A model generated the notes under the pieces. That model did not search any database, was not told the DNA's origin, and saw only the letters and a program-made list of their open reading frames with translations. A stretch of 50,420 nt of DNA from an uncultured Eubacteriales bacterium. GTDB lineage: Bacteria > Bacillota > Clostridia > Oscillospirales > CAG-272. The stretch spans positions 1 through 50,420 of the forward strand of contig URHR01000006.1 of assembly GCA_900547725.1 (NCBI GenBank). Direction: 5' to 3'. The translations under genes and the position numbers were made by a program. This document shows positions 36,801 to 45,649 of this stretch, one piece after another; the stretch's first letter is position 1, and every line of letters starts with the position of its first letter.

Positions 36801-39800
36801 TGCCAGACGGTAAATGGTGGTAATTCCCTTTTCGGCAGGAATTTCCACAACGCCGTTTTCATCTCCCCGTCCGGTATAGGACTTGAGGTAGATGCTTTCA
36901 ATCGTAAACTCTTCCTTGACGCGGACGCGGCAGGTAGCAGAGAAGAGCTTTCCCTTTGCCGCCGCCGTCACATTGGCAGAACCGGATTCCTTTGCGTATA
37001 CGGTGCAATGGAGCGGGTCATTCGGGTCAACGGTCAGCGTGACATAGGAGGACGCGGTTTTCCACTCGATCTCCGGGGTCTCCGTCATATTGTACGGGAA
37101 CATTTCCACATACAATTCCAACGTTTCCCCGCGTTCCAACGTGACGGAGGTCTCGTTCAGCTGCAACCCGGACAGCGGAATGCCGGTACTGCTTGCAGTT
37201 CCCTTACAGGAAATCTCCACCGACGCGAAAGCACCGGTCGCGGATGTCGCCGTAATGGTTGCATTTCCCGCCTTGAGCGTCGTAACAATTCCGTCCTTGA
37301 CGATTGCCACGCTCTCATCGGAGGAAGTCCACGTCATAGGAGCGGTATAAACATCCTTCGGCGTGGTTTCCAGATTTTCCAGAAGGTTCTTCTGGGCATA
37401 AGGAGCCATGGTAAAGGTGATAACCTTACCGTCTGCGGTCGAAGTCCGTCCGCTCTTGAACGCCACCGTCTCGGCATCGGTCTTTTTCAGCGTGTAGTAC
37501 AGGCTGGTGCTGTGCTTTGCATAGTCATAAACCTGAATCCCGATGTTCTTTGAGCCTTCTTCCTCGCCGTCCTTGAGGCGATACCAGAGGTCGGTCAGAT
37601 CCTGTGTAATCTTGTTGACCTTTCCGCCCTCAAAATCATCCACCGGAATCATGCCCTTGATGACAGGCTCGGCGTTGACGGGGTCTCCGTTCTCGTCCAG
37701 ATAGTCATAGGTGTAGAGGAAATAGCCCTGCACATACTGGTTGTCGTAAATGTGCATATCCAACAGATAATCGGTCACGTTGCCCGCATTGTCGGTTTTG
37801 ACGCGCAGGGTGTTGAGATCCTCGCGGATGACAGGCGCCTCGTCGTCCATAAAGAACGAAAAGCTGAACGTGTCCTTATCGTTGTGCTGTTCGCCCTCCC
37901 AATCCAGAGAGCAGGTCATGGTAAAGTCGTATTTGGTGTTGTTGGCAAGTCCTGCTTCCGATGCGTCGAAGTCGACCATCACGTAACCGCCGGTCTGCTG
38001 ACCGTTGTAGTAGGACTTTCGGCAGTTCTGCGTTTCCTTCTCAAAGACAACCTCACCAGTCACGGAATCGGTAATCTTCATTTTGACGGTCTTTGCGTTC
38101 CGCAACAGACCTGCCGCAATGTAGTACAGCTTGAAGTTTCCGTCCTTGGAGGAGGTAAGCGCGCAATACTTCTCCAATGTTGCGGGCTGTTCGTAGCCGT
38201 CGGCGAGAATGAAGCCGATTTTGCCCATGTAGTAATAGCCGAAATCGTCCTCGGTTCTGCCAGTGCCGTTGTAGTAACCCACCATCGGAATGGTGGCGAA
38301 CACATCCGGCTTCAGCTTTTCGTCTTCCAGAATGGAGCTGTCCTTCTGCTCCTTGCCGACCTCAAACTCGGTGACGTCCAGAAGCGGAGCTTTTGTCCAG
38401 TCGCCGTAGAAGCCGAGATACGGAATAACCAGGTCTGTATCGCAGTCCTGTGCGGTCAGCGTCACAAAGCCCTCGACATACATTCCGTTCTTGAACTTCC
38501 CGTCCAGATACTCACGATCCGCCTCGCTCAGCTTCACGGTTGCAGTAACGGTCACATCGCCGTAGCCGCTGACCGTTACCATGTTTCCGCGCAGAGTCCC
38601 GTTCGTCACCTCGTAGCTGACGGACGGAGAGAGCAGATACGCCTGCTCCGCCACGGTCTTGCCGTCGGAGGAAACGCCCTCCGTCATGGTAATGACGGAA
38701 AGTGCATAGGACAGGGTGGAAGCAGAGGTATTGATCAGATGGAAGGTCAGACGGTACTCGCCCGTCTTTTGCGGGTCATCTCCCAGAGAAAGCTTGGACT
38801 TGTCGTTCCCCTCTACCAGAAGGTATGCGGGGGTTTTGATGGCTCTCTCTGCGTCGGCAAGACCTGCTCCCTGTTTTCTCGGAGAATAGGGGTTGCCCGC
38901 TTCGTTCCGCAGGATGGAAGCCGTGGACATCAGAAGGCGGTTGACCATGATCATGGTCTCTTTTGCCGTCAGATCCGGGTGTTTCGCCTTAACGGATTCG
39001 CGGACGAGCGCCGCAGAACCTGCAAGGTTCGGGCACGCCATGGAAGTACCCGAAAGAATATCATAGCCGCCGCGTACCGCGGAATTGATGTCGCCGCCAT
39101 AAGAGGTCACATCCGGGGAAAGTTCCAGATCGGAATTGGGTCCCCAGGAAGAGAAATCACTCATGAACGGGCCTGCCAGATTTTCGGCGTCCAACACCAG
39201 CGTTCCGGTGGGATGCGCTTCAAAATACTTTCCGGAATCCATCGAAACGGAGCATGCCGGCATGGTGGAAACACCGATCGTCATGCTGATCGTACCGGAC
39301 ACGTTGTTGTAAATAATGACGCCGATAGCACCGTGGTTCTTGGCGGTATCGACTTTTTCCTCAAAGGTGCTGACGCCGCGCTTGACGACGGCAATCTTTC
39401 CTTTGGCGTCAACGGTTTCGTAGTTTCCGTCGTTACCGATACCGGGAACAAGAACATAATCCAGTTCCGCAGTCTTTTTGCCGTTCAGCATCAGGTCGTA
39501 GAATTCGATTTCGTCGCCGTTATTCCGCTTTGCCTTTGTCAGGTAGATCGGCTGTTCGCCGTTGGCATAAAGATAGTGCGTCTTTGCACCCGTCACGGAC
39601 GCAACCGCAACCGAAGACGGATAGGTTGCGGGAGAACCGATGGTTGCGGAATCCGGGTTGCCGACCAGGTTGGTGTCGCCGTTCGTAGACCCCTTTGCGG
39701 AGGACGAGGAGTTGGATGCCGCCACGATCAGGTTGATGCCTGCCTCGCGGACGGAATCGTAAATTTCGTTGATTCCCTCATCGTCTGCCGCGCGGGAAAA

Positions 39801-40811
39801 TCCGCAGGAAGAACCGAGGGACATATTGATGACGTCCACACCGAGCAGAACCGAGTCGGAAAGACCCGCAAGGATGTCTTCCTGTTCGGCACCCTGATCC
39901 TCGTTTCCGAACACCTTCATGATCACCAGCTGTGCGTCAATCGCAACGCCGGTGATCACGTCATCCTTTCCGGCAATGATACCCGCAACGTGCGTACCGT
40001 GGTCGTTGACCGGGTATACGTCGGAATCCTTGTCGGCATAGTCAAAAGTATAGGGAACTTTGGTGCTGTGATAAGTGGACTGCCATCTTCCCTCTTCGTT
40101 CAGCGAGGACGCCACGAGATTGGGGAACAACTCCTCCACCGTGTCTGCCGACAGGGCAGGCGCGCAATCCGGCAGGCGTTGGAACGCGCTGTGCGTATAG
40201 TCCAGTCCCGTATCCAACACGGACACAACAATTCCCTTTCCGGTCAGTCCCGTTCCGGAAGAGTTGTAGATACCCGTTCCGTAAGCGTTCAGCGCATTGT
40301 CGGTCGCAGTCTCGGCAGGGTTGTACCGTTCCGAGATCATGACCGTGCGAACCTCGTCCGCTTTCTCCAGCTTGGCAAGATTCTTGTATTTGATTCTGCA
40401 GGAGAATCCGGGGAACAGCGTGGTGTAATGGTATTTGACCGAGAGGATTTCCTTTTCAAACGAAGCAATGACCCCGTTGATTCTGTCCTCGATCTCTGCA
40501 ACGCACTGCTTTCCCGCTTCGGTCAGCACGAACGCAGAGGCATCCTTGCCGGCGGCTTCCGCCGCAGCCAGCAGGGATTCGCCCTTCAGACGTACAATCA
40601 CGGTGATCTCGTCGTCAGACTTATACTGTTTTCCGATTGAGGCGTTCAACGCCGTCTTTCCGGAGGTGTCTGCCGACAGATTCCCTCCGCCGTTGCCTGT
40701 GTTCACGCCCGGCATAATGCCGGTTTCCGCGCTCAGCGGCAATACAAATCCACCGGCGACAAAAGTGAAGGCAAGCAGCAGACAAAGCAGTCGCTTGATG
40801 CTCTTTTTCAT
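33822..40811 (-). CDS. Cell-surface subtilisin-like protease with LRR array and C-terminal membrane anchor
   Basis: This is a 2329-residue secreted serine protease. The ATG at 40811 is chosen because GGGAGA precedes it and the signal peptide then starts MKKSIKRLL and ends near LSA-ET (28-29). The GTG start 22 codons earlier lacks a site. An I9-like propeptide (about 66-160) is followed by an S8 domain with Asp200 (VLDTG), His271 (NDHGTHVAG), Asn367 (AASN) and Ser590 (SGTSMACP). A PA domain is inserted at about 430-545, as in lactocepin and C5a peptidase. Next come Fn3-like and other beta domains (about 680-1115), two bacterial Ig-like domains (1125-1300), LRR_5 units (1320-2115), a short helical module (ITLAEVAQVEYLNRLY), a Pro/Glu/Ser/Thr-rich linker and a membrane helix before KKKKGG. 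There is no LPXTG motif. The joining of a full S8/PA protease to a long LRR array is striking. It sits directly after the opp genes, which suggests extracellular peptide production. Confidence 0.94.
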   Translation of the reverse strand: MKKSIKRLLCLLLAFTFVAGGFVLPLSAETGIMPGVNTGNGGGNLSADTSGKTALNASIGKQYKSDDEITVIVRLKGESLLAAAEAAGKDASAFVLTEAGKQCVAEIEDRINGVIASFEKEILSVKYHYTTLFPGFSCRIKYKNLAKLEKADEVRTVMISERYNPAETATDNALNAYGTGIYNSSGTGLTGKGIVVSVLDTGLDYTHSAFQRLPDCAPALSADTVEELFPNLVASSLNEEGRWQSTYHSTKVPYTFDYADKDSDVYPVNDHGTHVAGIIAGKDDVITGVAIDAQLVIMKVFGNEDQGAEQEDILAGLSDSVLLGVDVINMSLGSSCGFSRAADDEGINEIYDSVREAGINLIVAASNSSSSAKGSTNGDTNLVGNPDSATIGSPATYPSSVAVASVTGAKTHYLYANGEQPIYLTKAKRNNGDEIEFYDLMLNGKKTAELDYVLVPGIGNDGNYETVDAKGKIAVVKRGVSTFEEKVDTAKNHGAIGVIIYNNVSGTISMTIGVSTMPACSVSMDSGKYFEAHPTGTLVLDAENLAGPFMSDFSSWGPNSDLELSPDVTSYGGDINSAVRGGYDILSGTSMACPNLAGSAALVRESVKAKHPDLTAKETMIMVNRLLMSTASILRNEAGNPYSPRKQGAGLADAERAIKTPAYLLVEGNDKSKLSLGDDPQKTGEYRLTFHLINTSASTLSYALSVITMTEGVSSDGKTVAEQAYLLSPSVSYEVTNGTLRGNMVTVSGYGDVTVTATVKLSEADREYLDGKFKNGMYVEGFVTLTAQDCDTDLVIPYLGFYGDWTKAPLLDVTEFEVGKEQKDSSILEDEKLKPDVFATIPMVGYYNGTGRTEDDFGYYYMGKIGFILADGYEQPATLEKYCALTSSKDGNFKLYYIAAGLLRNAKTVKMKITDSVTGEVVFEKETQNCRKSYYNGQQTGGYVMVDFDASEAGLANNTKYDFTMTCSLDWEGEQHNDKDTFSFSFFMDDEAPVIREDLNTLRVKTDNAGNVTDYLLDMHIYDNQYVQGYFLYTYDYLDENGDPVNAEPVIKGMIPVDDFEGGKVNKITQDLTDLWYRLKDGEEEGSKNIGIQVYDYAKHSTSLYYTLKKTDAETVAFKSGRTSTADGKVITFTMAPYAQKNLLENLETTPKDVYTAPMTWTSSDESVAIVKDGIVTTLKAGNATITATSATGAFASVEISCKGTASSTGIPLSGLQLNETSVTLERGETLELYVEMFPYNMTETPEIEWKTASSYVTLTVDPNDPLHCTVYAKESGSANVTAAAKGKLFSATCRVRVKEEFTIESIYLKSYTGRGDENGVVEIPAEKGITTIYRLAFANNENITKVIIPEGVEEIQYAAFYGCDNLKEIVLPSTIKQIDEWGFGQNKALETINLEKVQTIQRLAFYGCTSLKTVNLENCHTICEYAFGFCESIESLDLTGVGQLGEYSFVGCSGIRDLTVGERIYIPEYCFANCSSIRELELSTQFVGRLAFLGCSRITTVRFTSDVTEIGYGAFNGCSSLVNLVFDGSLQYLGDYAFASCSSLPSVLIPAGCEYLGNFAFGSCSSLEAVTFSADAVVREIGEGVFYGDYDVTAFTVEPGSKYLTVSNGVLYTRDMTKLVLMPAGKIAGGFTVPGSVREIGDYAFSYKGGVNNVYLPSVRKIGKNAFMNCTVRSVSSIGNLTEIGDSAFYNCPYLVVFELPDGLETIGANAFYGCVAITWGDFTLPASVTTVGEYAFCGNYGITGFTVPAQLTAIADGMFAQCKNLTKVTLHDNVTEIGGYAFRKCEALEEIALPESVTTIGEACFAETGLKKIALPSALSEIPAYCFYGDRALTEITVPASVTGVGNFAFYQTTALKNLDLANVRELGSYALIGSAVETLRADRLETVGNYTFFGTAIASLNLPELTVIGDYAFANMEKLTAFSAEKTETVGVAAFYRTAKLRELNLPACKDIGDYAFMLASSLEKINLGKLEKLGTYAFYSTRLTKLSLPATVESIAPGAFITKAFNSTDVNILRIAEITIDDACETYFTDDRGAVYRKLENGMYEFVAYPSGSAETGYTVLEGTVRIADEAFSTNVFLKEITVARTVTNVGAAAFYGCSALEKINFLSVEAPVLESRYYTNSADGWTYNNFVDFIPAQGENRVNLTVTAPKNAVRYDSYTWDRYIGEVAKTDRISMTNSTELLIRMIDELPDTITLAEVAQVEYLNRLYNAMDSEQISFVTNSEKLKAAVKVAEQLRHDNPTVDPETPNPEPSDPGDSSETGDSTETKNPSETTGEGVTGENGNSEQKDSGFSVVWIIIPIAAVSVAAVAVILVLKKKKGGNADA
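34467..36854 (-). repeat. LRR_5 coding repeat array in the surface protease
   Basis: About 2.4 kb of degenerate coding repeats of about 69 bases, located between the Ig-like domains and the C-terminal helical module. Confidence 0.8.
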
Positions 40812-40864
40812 ATCTTTCTCCCATTTCCGCCACTTGGCGGTACTTTTTGGTATTCCGACAATGT

Positions 40865-41134
40865 TTACTTCAGCCACAGGGCTGCCGCAACAAAAGCCAG
40901 TACAAGCCCCCCGATAGCGATCAGTGCATACGGCAGCATCGTTCGGTATGCTGCCCGAATCATTGCAAGAGTCTCTTTTCGGGTCGGCTTGTCAGGGTCA
41001 TTCTTCTTTTTTTTCTTCTCCGGAAGATTCGGCTGATACCACGAAAACCCGTCCACATTCATGTTGACAATGGTTCTGCCGTCGTCCTCCGGAGTGATTT
41101 TCTTTTTCTCTTTACTTCGTTTCATTCTGCTCAC
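40865..41134 (-). CDS. Small membrane protein between oppF and the surface protease
   Basis: This is an 89-residue protein with a highly charged cytosolic part (two Lys-rich runs) that contains DDGRTIVNMNVDGFSWY near 17-33, and one C-terminal membrane helix (about 67-87). The motif DGRTIxNMNVDG resembles that of small uncharacterised proteins common in Clostridia; I cannot name a function. The GTG at 41134 is preferred since GGAGGAG lies seven bases upstream; the ATG three codons later (41125) is also possible. The gene overlaps the end of oppF by 23 bases and ends 53 bases before the protease start, so it belongs to the same message. An anchor or assembly factor for the transporter is one guess. 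Confidence 0.8.
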   Translation of the reverse strand: MSRMKRSKEKKKITPEDDGRTIVNMNVDGFSWYQPNLPEKKKKKNDPDKPTRKETLAMIRAAYRTMLPYALIAIGGLVLAFVAAALWLK

Positions 41135-42188
41135 TGCCTGTCTCCTCCGGCTCAGAGCCGCAGAGGAAGCATGCAACCTTGTGTCCGTCTCCCACATCCT
41201 TGAGTGCCGGGCGCTTTTCGCGGCAGACATCCATGCACTTCGGGCAACGGGTATGGAACTTACAGCCGGGCGGGCAATTGACCGGGGACGGCACGTCTCC
41301 GGTCAGCACAATCCGGTTGATCTGAGCGTGCGGATCCGGCACGGGCGCAGCCGACAGAAGCGATTGCGTGTACGGGTGCAACGGATTATCAAAAATCTGG
41401 TGCTTGGTTCCGATCTCCGCCATACTGCCGAGGTACATCACGCCGACATGGGTGGAAATGTGTTTTACCACCGACAGGTCGTGCGAAATGAAGAGATAGG
41501 TCAGCCCCATATCAAGCTGCAGCTTCTTGAGCAGGTTCACGATCTGCGCCTGAATGGAAACATCCAGCGCAGACACCGGCTCGTCGCAGACAACAAACTC
41601 CGGCTTGACCGCAAGCGCGCGGGCAATGCAGATCCGCTGTCTCTGACCGCCGGAAAACTCGTGCGGGTAACGCTCGTAATAGTAGTCGTGCAGACCGCAT
41701 TTTTTCATGATGCCGAGCACATACTCTTTCAGTTCCTTATCCGGCACGATCTGATGTACCTTAACCGCCTCGGCGATGATATCCCCGATGGTCATCCGGG
41801 GGGGCAGAGAGGAATACGGATCCTGAAACACAATCTGCATCCGGGTACGCAGACCCTCGCGGCGCAACTTCGATGAATTGTAATCGGTGATGTCGACGCC
41901 GTTGTAAATGATCTGTCCGCCGGTGATCTCATGCAGATGGAGCACCGTGCGTCCGAGCGTTGTTTTTCCGCATCCGGACTCTCCGACAATACCCAGAGTA
42001 GAGCCACGCGGCACGGTGAACGAAACATCGTCCACCGCCTTCAGGAAGCTCTTCGGCTTGCCGAAGAAACTCTTGGATGCCGGAAAATATTTTTTCAGAT
42101 GCCGGACATCCAAAAGAATGTCCTCTTTTTTCTGCTCCTCTGTCGGAGTCCCGTTCTGACCGACCGGAATATTATTCTGCTTTTCCAT
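41112..42188 (-). CDS. oppF: Oligopeptide ABC transporter ATP-binding protein
   Basis: This is a 358-residue ATPase of the OppF/DppF type that powers peptide import with OppD. Walker A is GESGCGKT at 69-76, the Q-loop is FQDP (Gln122), the signature is FSGGQRQ at 178-184, and Walker B is FVVCDEP at 198-204. The C-terminal oligopeptide-transporter domain has a cysteine-rich CKFHTRCPKCMDVC segment. The ATG at 42188 is favoured over the TTG eight codons earlier because the protein then begins MEKQNN; GAGGAGG lies about 15 bases upstream, rather far. It overlaps the end of oppD by 17 bases. Confidence 0.95.
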   Translation of the reverse strand: MEKQNNIPVGQNGTPTEEQKKEDILLDVRHLKKYFPASKSFFGKPKSFLKAVDDVSFTVPRGSTLGIVGESGCGKTTLGRTVLHLHEITGGQIIYNGVDITDYNSSKLRREGLRTRMQIVFQDPYSSLPPRMTIGDIIAEAVKVHQIVPDKELKEYVLGIMKKCGLHDYYYERYPHEFSGGQRQRICIARALAVKPEFVVCDEPVSALDVSIQAQIVNLLKKLQLDMGLTYLFISHDLSVVKHISTHVGVMYLGSMAEIGTKHQIFDNPLHPYTQSLLSAAPVPDPHAQINRIVLTGDVPSPVNCPPGCKFHTRCPKCMDVCREKRPALKDVGDGHKVACFLCGSEPEETGSEQNETK

Positions 42189-43503
42189 GGTTCTTTGAAC
42201 GCGCCTCCTCAATCTCAGCCGCCCGATAGCAAGCGACGTAATGCGTATCCGAAAGTTTTACAAGCTCCGGATACGGTTGGTTGCAGGACTTGTTGCAGTA
42301 CTGGCAACGGTCTTTGAAATAGCAGGTATTGGGCAGGTCAATCGGGTTCGGCACTCTGCCCGGAATGCTGTACAGCCACTCGGTATCCTTATTGACCACC
42401 GGCTTGGACTTTTGCAGACCGATGGTGTACGGATGGCAGGGATGATCGAAAATATCGAACACCGTTCCCTGCTCGATGATCCGACCGGCGTACATGATGA
42501 CCACGTAATCCGCCATTCCGGCAATGACGCCGAGATCATGGGTAATCAGCATAATGGAACCGTTGATCCGGTTTTTCAGCTTTTTCAGAAGATCCAGAAT
42601 CTGCGCCTGAATGGTCACATCCAGCGCCGTGGTCGGTTCGTCCGCAATAATCAGCTTGGGGTTGCAGGCAACCGCCATAGCGATCATAACGCGCTGACGC
42701 ATTCCGCCGGACAACTCATGCGGATACTTTTTGTACACCGCCTCCGGCATAGCGATTCCGACTTCGTTCAGCATCTGAATGCTGCGGCGCTTGGCATCCT
42801 CGCGCGTAGCGCCGGGATTGTTGATGAGAATAACCTCGTCCAACTGGTATCCGATGGTAAAGACCGGGTTGAGACTGGTCATCGGCTCCTGAAAGATCAT
42901 GGAAATTTCTCTTCCGCGGATCTTTCTCATATCGGCAATCGGCATCTTTGCAATGTCGAATACCTTTTCTTCCGTCCTGAACATCGGCAAGCCGTCCTCT
43001 CCGAGCTTCTGCACGGGAACTTCTTTCGTCTTGCCGCTCTTGGAGGTAATCTGCTTTGTTACGATCTTTTCGTTTCCGTCCGCCCCGGTCTCGGTTTCAT
43101 AGATGGGAACAGCCTTGCCGGACGCGTCATAAACAATGTCGGAAGTGGAAAACCGGATAGAACCGGAGACAATCTGCCCCTGCGGTGCCTGCACCAACTG
43201 CATAACGGAAAGGGAGGTTACGCTCTTTCCGCAACCGGATTCTCCGACCACACCGACAATCTTTCCGCGCGGGATGCTGAAGGTAACGCCGTTGACCGAC
43301 TTGACCGTACCCGCGTCGGTAAAGAAGAAGGTGTGCAGATCTTCGATTTCAAGAATGTTGTTCGGGTCTTTCATTTGGGTCGTATAGGTCTCGGGAGAAA
43401 CCTTGCGGTGTTTTTTCTTCTCGTAAAGCTTTGTCTGCCGGCGGTTTTCCTTTGCGATCTTCCGCAATTCCCCGGAGGACAGATAGTGTTTGTTTTCAGC
43501 CAT
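42172..43503 (-). CDS. oppD: Oligopeptide ABC transporter ATP-binding protein with an enlarged beta subdomain
   Basis: This is a 443-residue ATPase of the OppD/DppD type. Walker A is GESGCGKS at 87-94, the Q-loop is FQEP (Gln205), the signature is LSGGMRQ at 264-270, Walker B is LIIADEP at 284-290, and a C-terminal cysteine-rich motif is present (CYFKDRCQYC). Two things are unusual. A basic N-terminal extension of about 48 residues precedes the ATPase. Between Walker A and the Q-loop there are about 112 residues, roughly 50 more than in typical OppD, including a charged Lys/Glu/Gly-rich insert (about 120-185). The start ATG follows TAAGGAGGAG and lies 12 bases after the oppC stop. Confidence 0.95.
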   Translation of the reverse strand: MAENKHYLSSGELRKIAKENRRQTKLYEKKKHRKVSPETYTTQMKDPNNILEIEDLHTFFFTDAGTVKSVNGVTFSIPRGKIVGVVGESGCGKSVTSLSVMQLVQAPQGQIVSGSIRFSTSDIVYDASGKAVPIYETETGADGNEKIVTKQITSKSGKTKEVPVQKLGEDGLPMFRTEEKVFDIAKMPIADMRKIRGREISMIFQEPMTSLNPVFTIGYQLDEVILINNPGATREDAKRRSIQMLNEVGIAMPEAVYKKYPHELSGGMRQRVMIAMAVACNPKLIIADEPTTALDVTIQAQILDLLKKLKNRINGSIMLITHDLGVIAGMADYVVIMYAGRIIEQGTVFDIFDHPCHPYTIGLQKSKPVVNKDTEWLYSIPGRVPNPIDLPNTCYFKDRCQYCNKSCNQPYPELVKLSDTHYVACYRAAEIEEARSKNHGKAE

Positions 43504-43515
43504 TTCTGCTCCTCC

Positions 43516-44634
43516 TTACCGTTTCATCTTCGGGTCAAGCGCATCGCGCAGACCGTCGCCGATGAAGTTGAATGCCAGAATCGCAAGCACAATGCAAACG
43601 CCGCTGGGAACCCAGATGTTGGGGTAAAAACTCAGAATATCCGTATTTTTGGCAAGGTAGATCATATTTCCCCACGATGCCTTCGGGTACGGAACGCCCA
43701 GATCCAGATATCCGAGGGTTGCCTCGTAAAGAATCATGCTTCCGAGCGACAGCGTCATGGAGACGATCAGCTGCGGCATCACATTCGGCACCAGATGCTT
43801 GAAAATCTTATGCCCGGTGGGAAGTCCGAGCGCCTCTGCCGCGGTCATATATTCCTGCTCGCGCAGATACAGAATCTGCCCGCGCACCAGTCTTGCAACG
43901 CCCGTCCAGCTGATGAGGGTCAGCGCCGCCATCAGAATGTAAATACGGGATTCCTTGGGAATGACTTTGCTGTAAGCGTCCAGAATAGCGCCGATAATCA
44001 ACAGAATCGGCAGGGTCGGAATACAGTTGATGATATCTACGATCCGCATGATCAACATATCCACCCATTTGCCGAAAAATCCGGCAACGCCGCCGAGCAG
44101 AACGCCGAGCAGCGTATTGACAACCACCACCAGAAGCGAAAGCGAAAGCGAGACTCTTCCGCCGCACATCAGTCTGGTCAGCACGTCCATGCCCTTGTTG
44201 TCAGTGCCGAGAATATGATACCGGACTTTTCCGTTCGCGTCGGTAGACGAGGAAAAGCAGGGGGCGAAAATGTTCTGCTGTTGCTGATACTGATCCACAT
44301 AGTAAACCGTATAGGTCTCGCCGTCGGAACCGGTGAAGGTTCTTTCCATCGGCGTGATGATGAAGTTTCCGGTGGAATTATCCACCTCGTCCTCACCCCA
44401 CCCGACAAAGATCGGGCCGAGGAAGCAGAAGAGCAACAGCACAATCATGGTGCAGAGTCCGACCATACTCAGTTTGGAGCGGAAAAAGCGCCGCATAACC
44501 AACCGCATCGGAGAAACGATCTTGACGCTGTCGGAAAAGGATTCGCGTTCGCTTTCGCTTTCCTCTACGGGAGGAAGGATTTCTTCGTCAATGTCATCAA
44601 TCCGGTTCATTTCTTCCGAAAAATTTTCGCTCAT
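43516..44634 (-). CDS. oppC: Oligopeptide ABC transporter permease
   Basis: This is a 372-residue inner permease subunit. It has an acidic cytosolic N terminus (about 1-40), a first membrane helix (about 56-77), an extracellular insert with a YQQQQN run (80-150), and the binding-protein-dependent transport domain (from about 165) with the EAA loop EYMTAAEALGLPTGHKIF that docks on OppD/OppF. The end LRDALDPKMKR is typical of OppC. The start ATG follows AAGGAAGGA and lies 22 bases after the oppB stop. Confidence 0.95.
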   Translation of the reverse strand: MSENFSEEMNRIDDIDEEILPPVEESESERESFSDSVKIVSPMRLVMRRFFRSKLSMVGLCTMIVLLLFCFLGPIFVGWGEDEVDNSTGNFIITPMERTFTGSDGETYTVYYVDQYQQQQNIFAPCFSSSTDANGKVRYHILGTDNKGMDVLTRLMCGGRVSLSLSLLVVVVNTLLGVLLGGVAGFFGKWVDMLIMRIVDIINCIPTLPILLIIGAILDAYSKVIPKESRIYILMAALTLISWTGVARLVRGQILYLREQEYMTAAEALGLPTGHKIFKHLVPNVMPQLIVSMTLSLGSMILYEATLGYLDLGVPYPKASWGNMIYLAKNTDILSFYPNIWVPSGVCIVLAILAFNFIGDGLRDALDPKMKR

Positions 44635-44656
44635 GAAAATCAGATCCTTCCTTTCG

Positions 44657-45649
44657 TTATTTGTTCAGTTTGACGCGCGGGTCAACCAGCATATAAGCAA
44701 TATCGGTAAAGAACGTTCCGATCACCGTCAGAATGGCAAGGAACATATTGTACCCCATGATAAACGGAATATCGCCCGCCATCAGTGCCTGATATGCCTT
44801 TTGTCCGATTCCCTGCAGGGAGAAAATTTCCTCCGTAATCATCGCGCCGGAGAACAGGCTCGGCAGAATTCCCGCCATGGTGGTCACGAGCGGAATCATG
44901 GTATTGCGGAACACATGCTTATAGATAACCGTGTGCTCCGAAAGCCCCTTGGCGCGCGCAGTGCGGATGTAATCCGAGTTCAGCACCTCAAGCGTATTGG
45001 TTCGGGTATAACGCATCATGCCTCCCACGGAAAGCACCACCAGTGTAACCATCGGAAGAATGCAGTGACGCGCCATATCAAGCACTGCACGGAAGCCGAC
45101 ATAATCCTTTGTCGCGTCGGTCAGTCCCTGCATCGGAAGCCACCCGAGGTCCACGGAGAATACCTTGATGAGAAGAGAACCGAGGAAAAAGGAAGGCAAT
45201 GAAATACCCACCATTGCAAATACCGTAACCACATAGTCCGAGACACCGTACTGATGCGTTGCGGAAATAACCCCCAACGGAATTGCAATGATGAACTCCA
45301 GAATCAATGCAACAAACGAAATGACGAAGGAAATCCACATATAAGTGGAAATGACGTCCGCCACCGGCTCATTGAATTTGAAAGAAATTCCGAGATCGCC
45401 GTGCAGCGCTTTGGAAAGCCACTTGAAGTAGCCCTTGATGATTCCCCCAAAGGAATTATCATCAAGACCATACAGTGCCTTCATATTATCGATGTATTCC
45501 TGTGTGACCGTCCCCTGCTCCAGCTGGGACTGAAACTTCTGATCCACATAATCGTTGGGCAGCATACGCACAAGCCCATAGATAATGAGTGACACAAAGA
45601 ACAGGATCAGCACTGCAAGCAACAGTCGTTTGATGATATATTGAGCCAT
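44657..45649 (-). CDS. oppB: Oligopeptide ABC transporter permease
   Basis: This is a 330-residue permease subunit from the ATG at 45649, preceded by GGGAGAG; an in-frame GTG five codons earlier is less likely. It begins MAQYIIKRLL, a classic OppB/DppB start, with the first membrane helix at about 8-28. The EAA loop SDYIRTARAKGLSEHTVIYK and the ending YMLVDPRVKLNK are also typical. It pairs with OppC to form the membrane channel. It is separated from oppA by 182 bases containing two hairpins. Confidence 0.95.
   Translation of the reverse strand: MAQYIIKRLLLAVLILFFVSLIIYGLVRMLPNDYVDQKFQSQLEQGTVTQEYIDNMKALYGLDDNSFGGIIKGYFKWLSKALHGDLGISFKFNEPVADVISTYMWISFVISFVALILEFIIAIPLGVISATHQYGVSDYVVTVFAMVGISLPSFFLGSLLIKVFSVDLGWLPMQGLTDATKDYVGFRAVLDMARHCILPMVTLVVLSVGGMMRYTRTNTLEVLNSDYIRTARAKGLSEHTVIYKHVFRNTMIPLVTTMAGILPSLFSGAMITEEIFSLQGIGQKAYQALMAGDIPFIMGYNMFLAILTVIGTFFTDIAYMLVDPRVKLNK

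Noticed and set aside
40812..40877. A longer protease start at the GTG at 40877
   Set aside because: There is no ribosome binding site, and it would put 22 extra residues before a good signal peptide.
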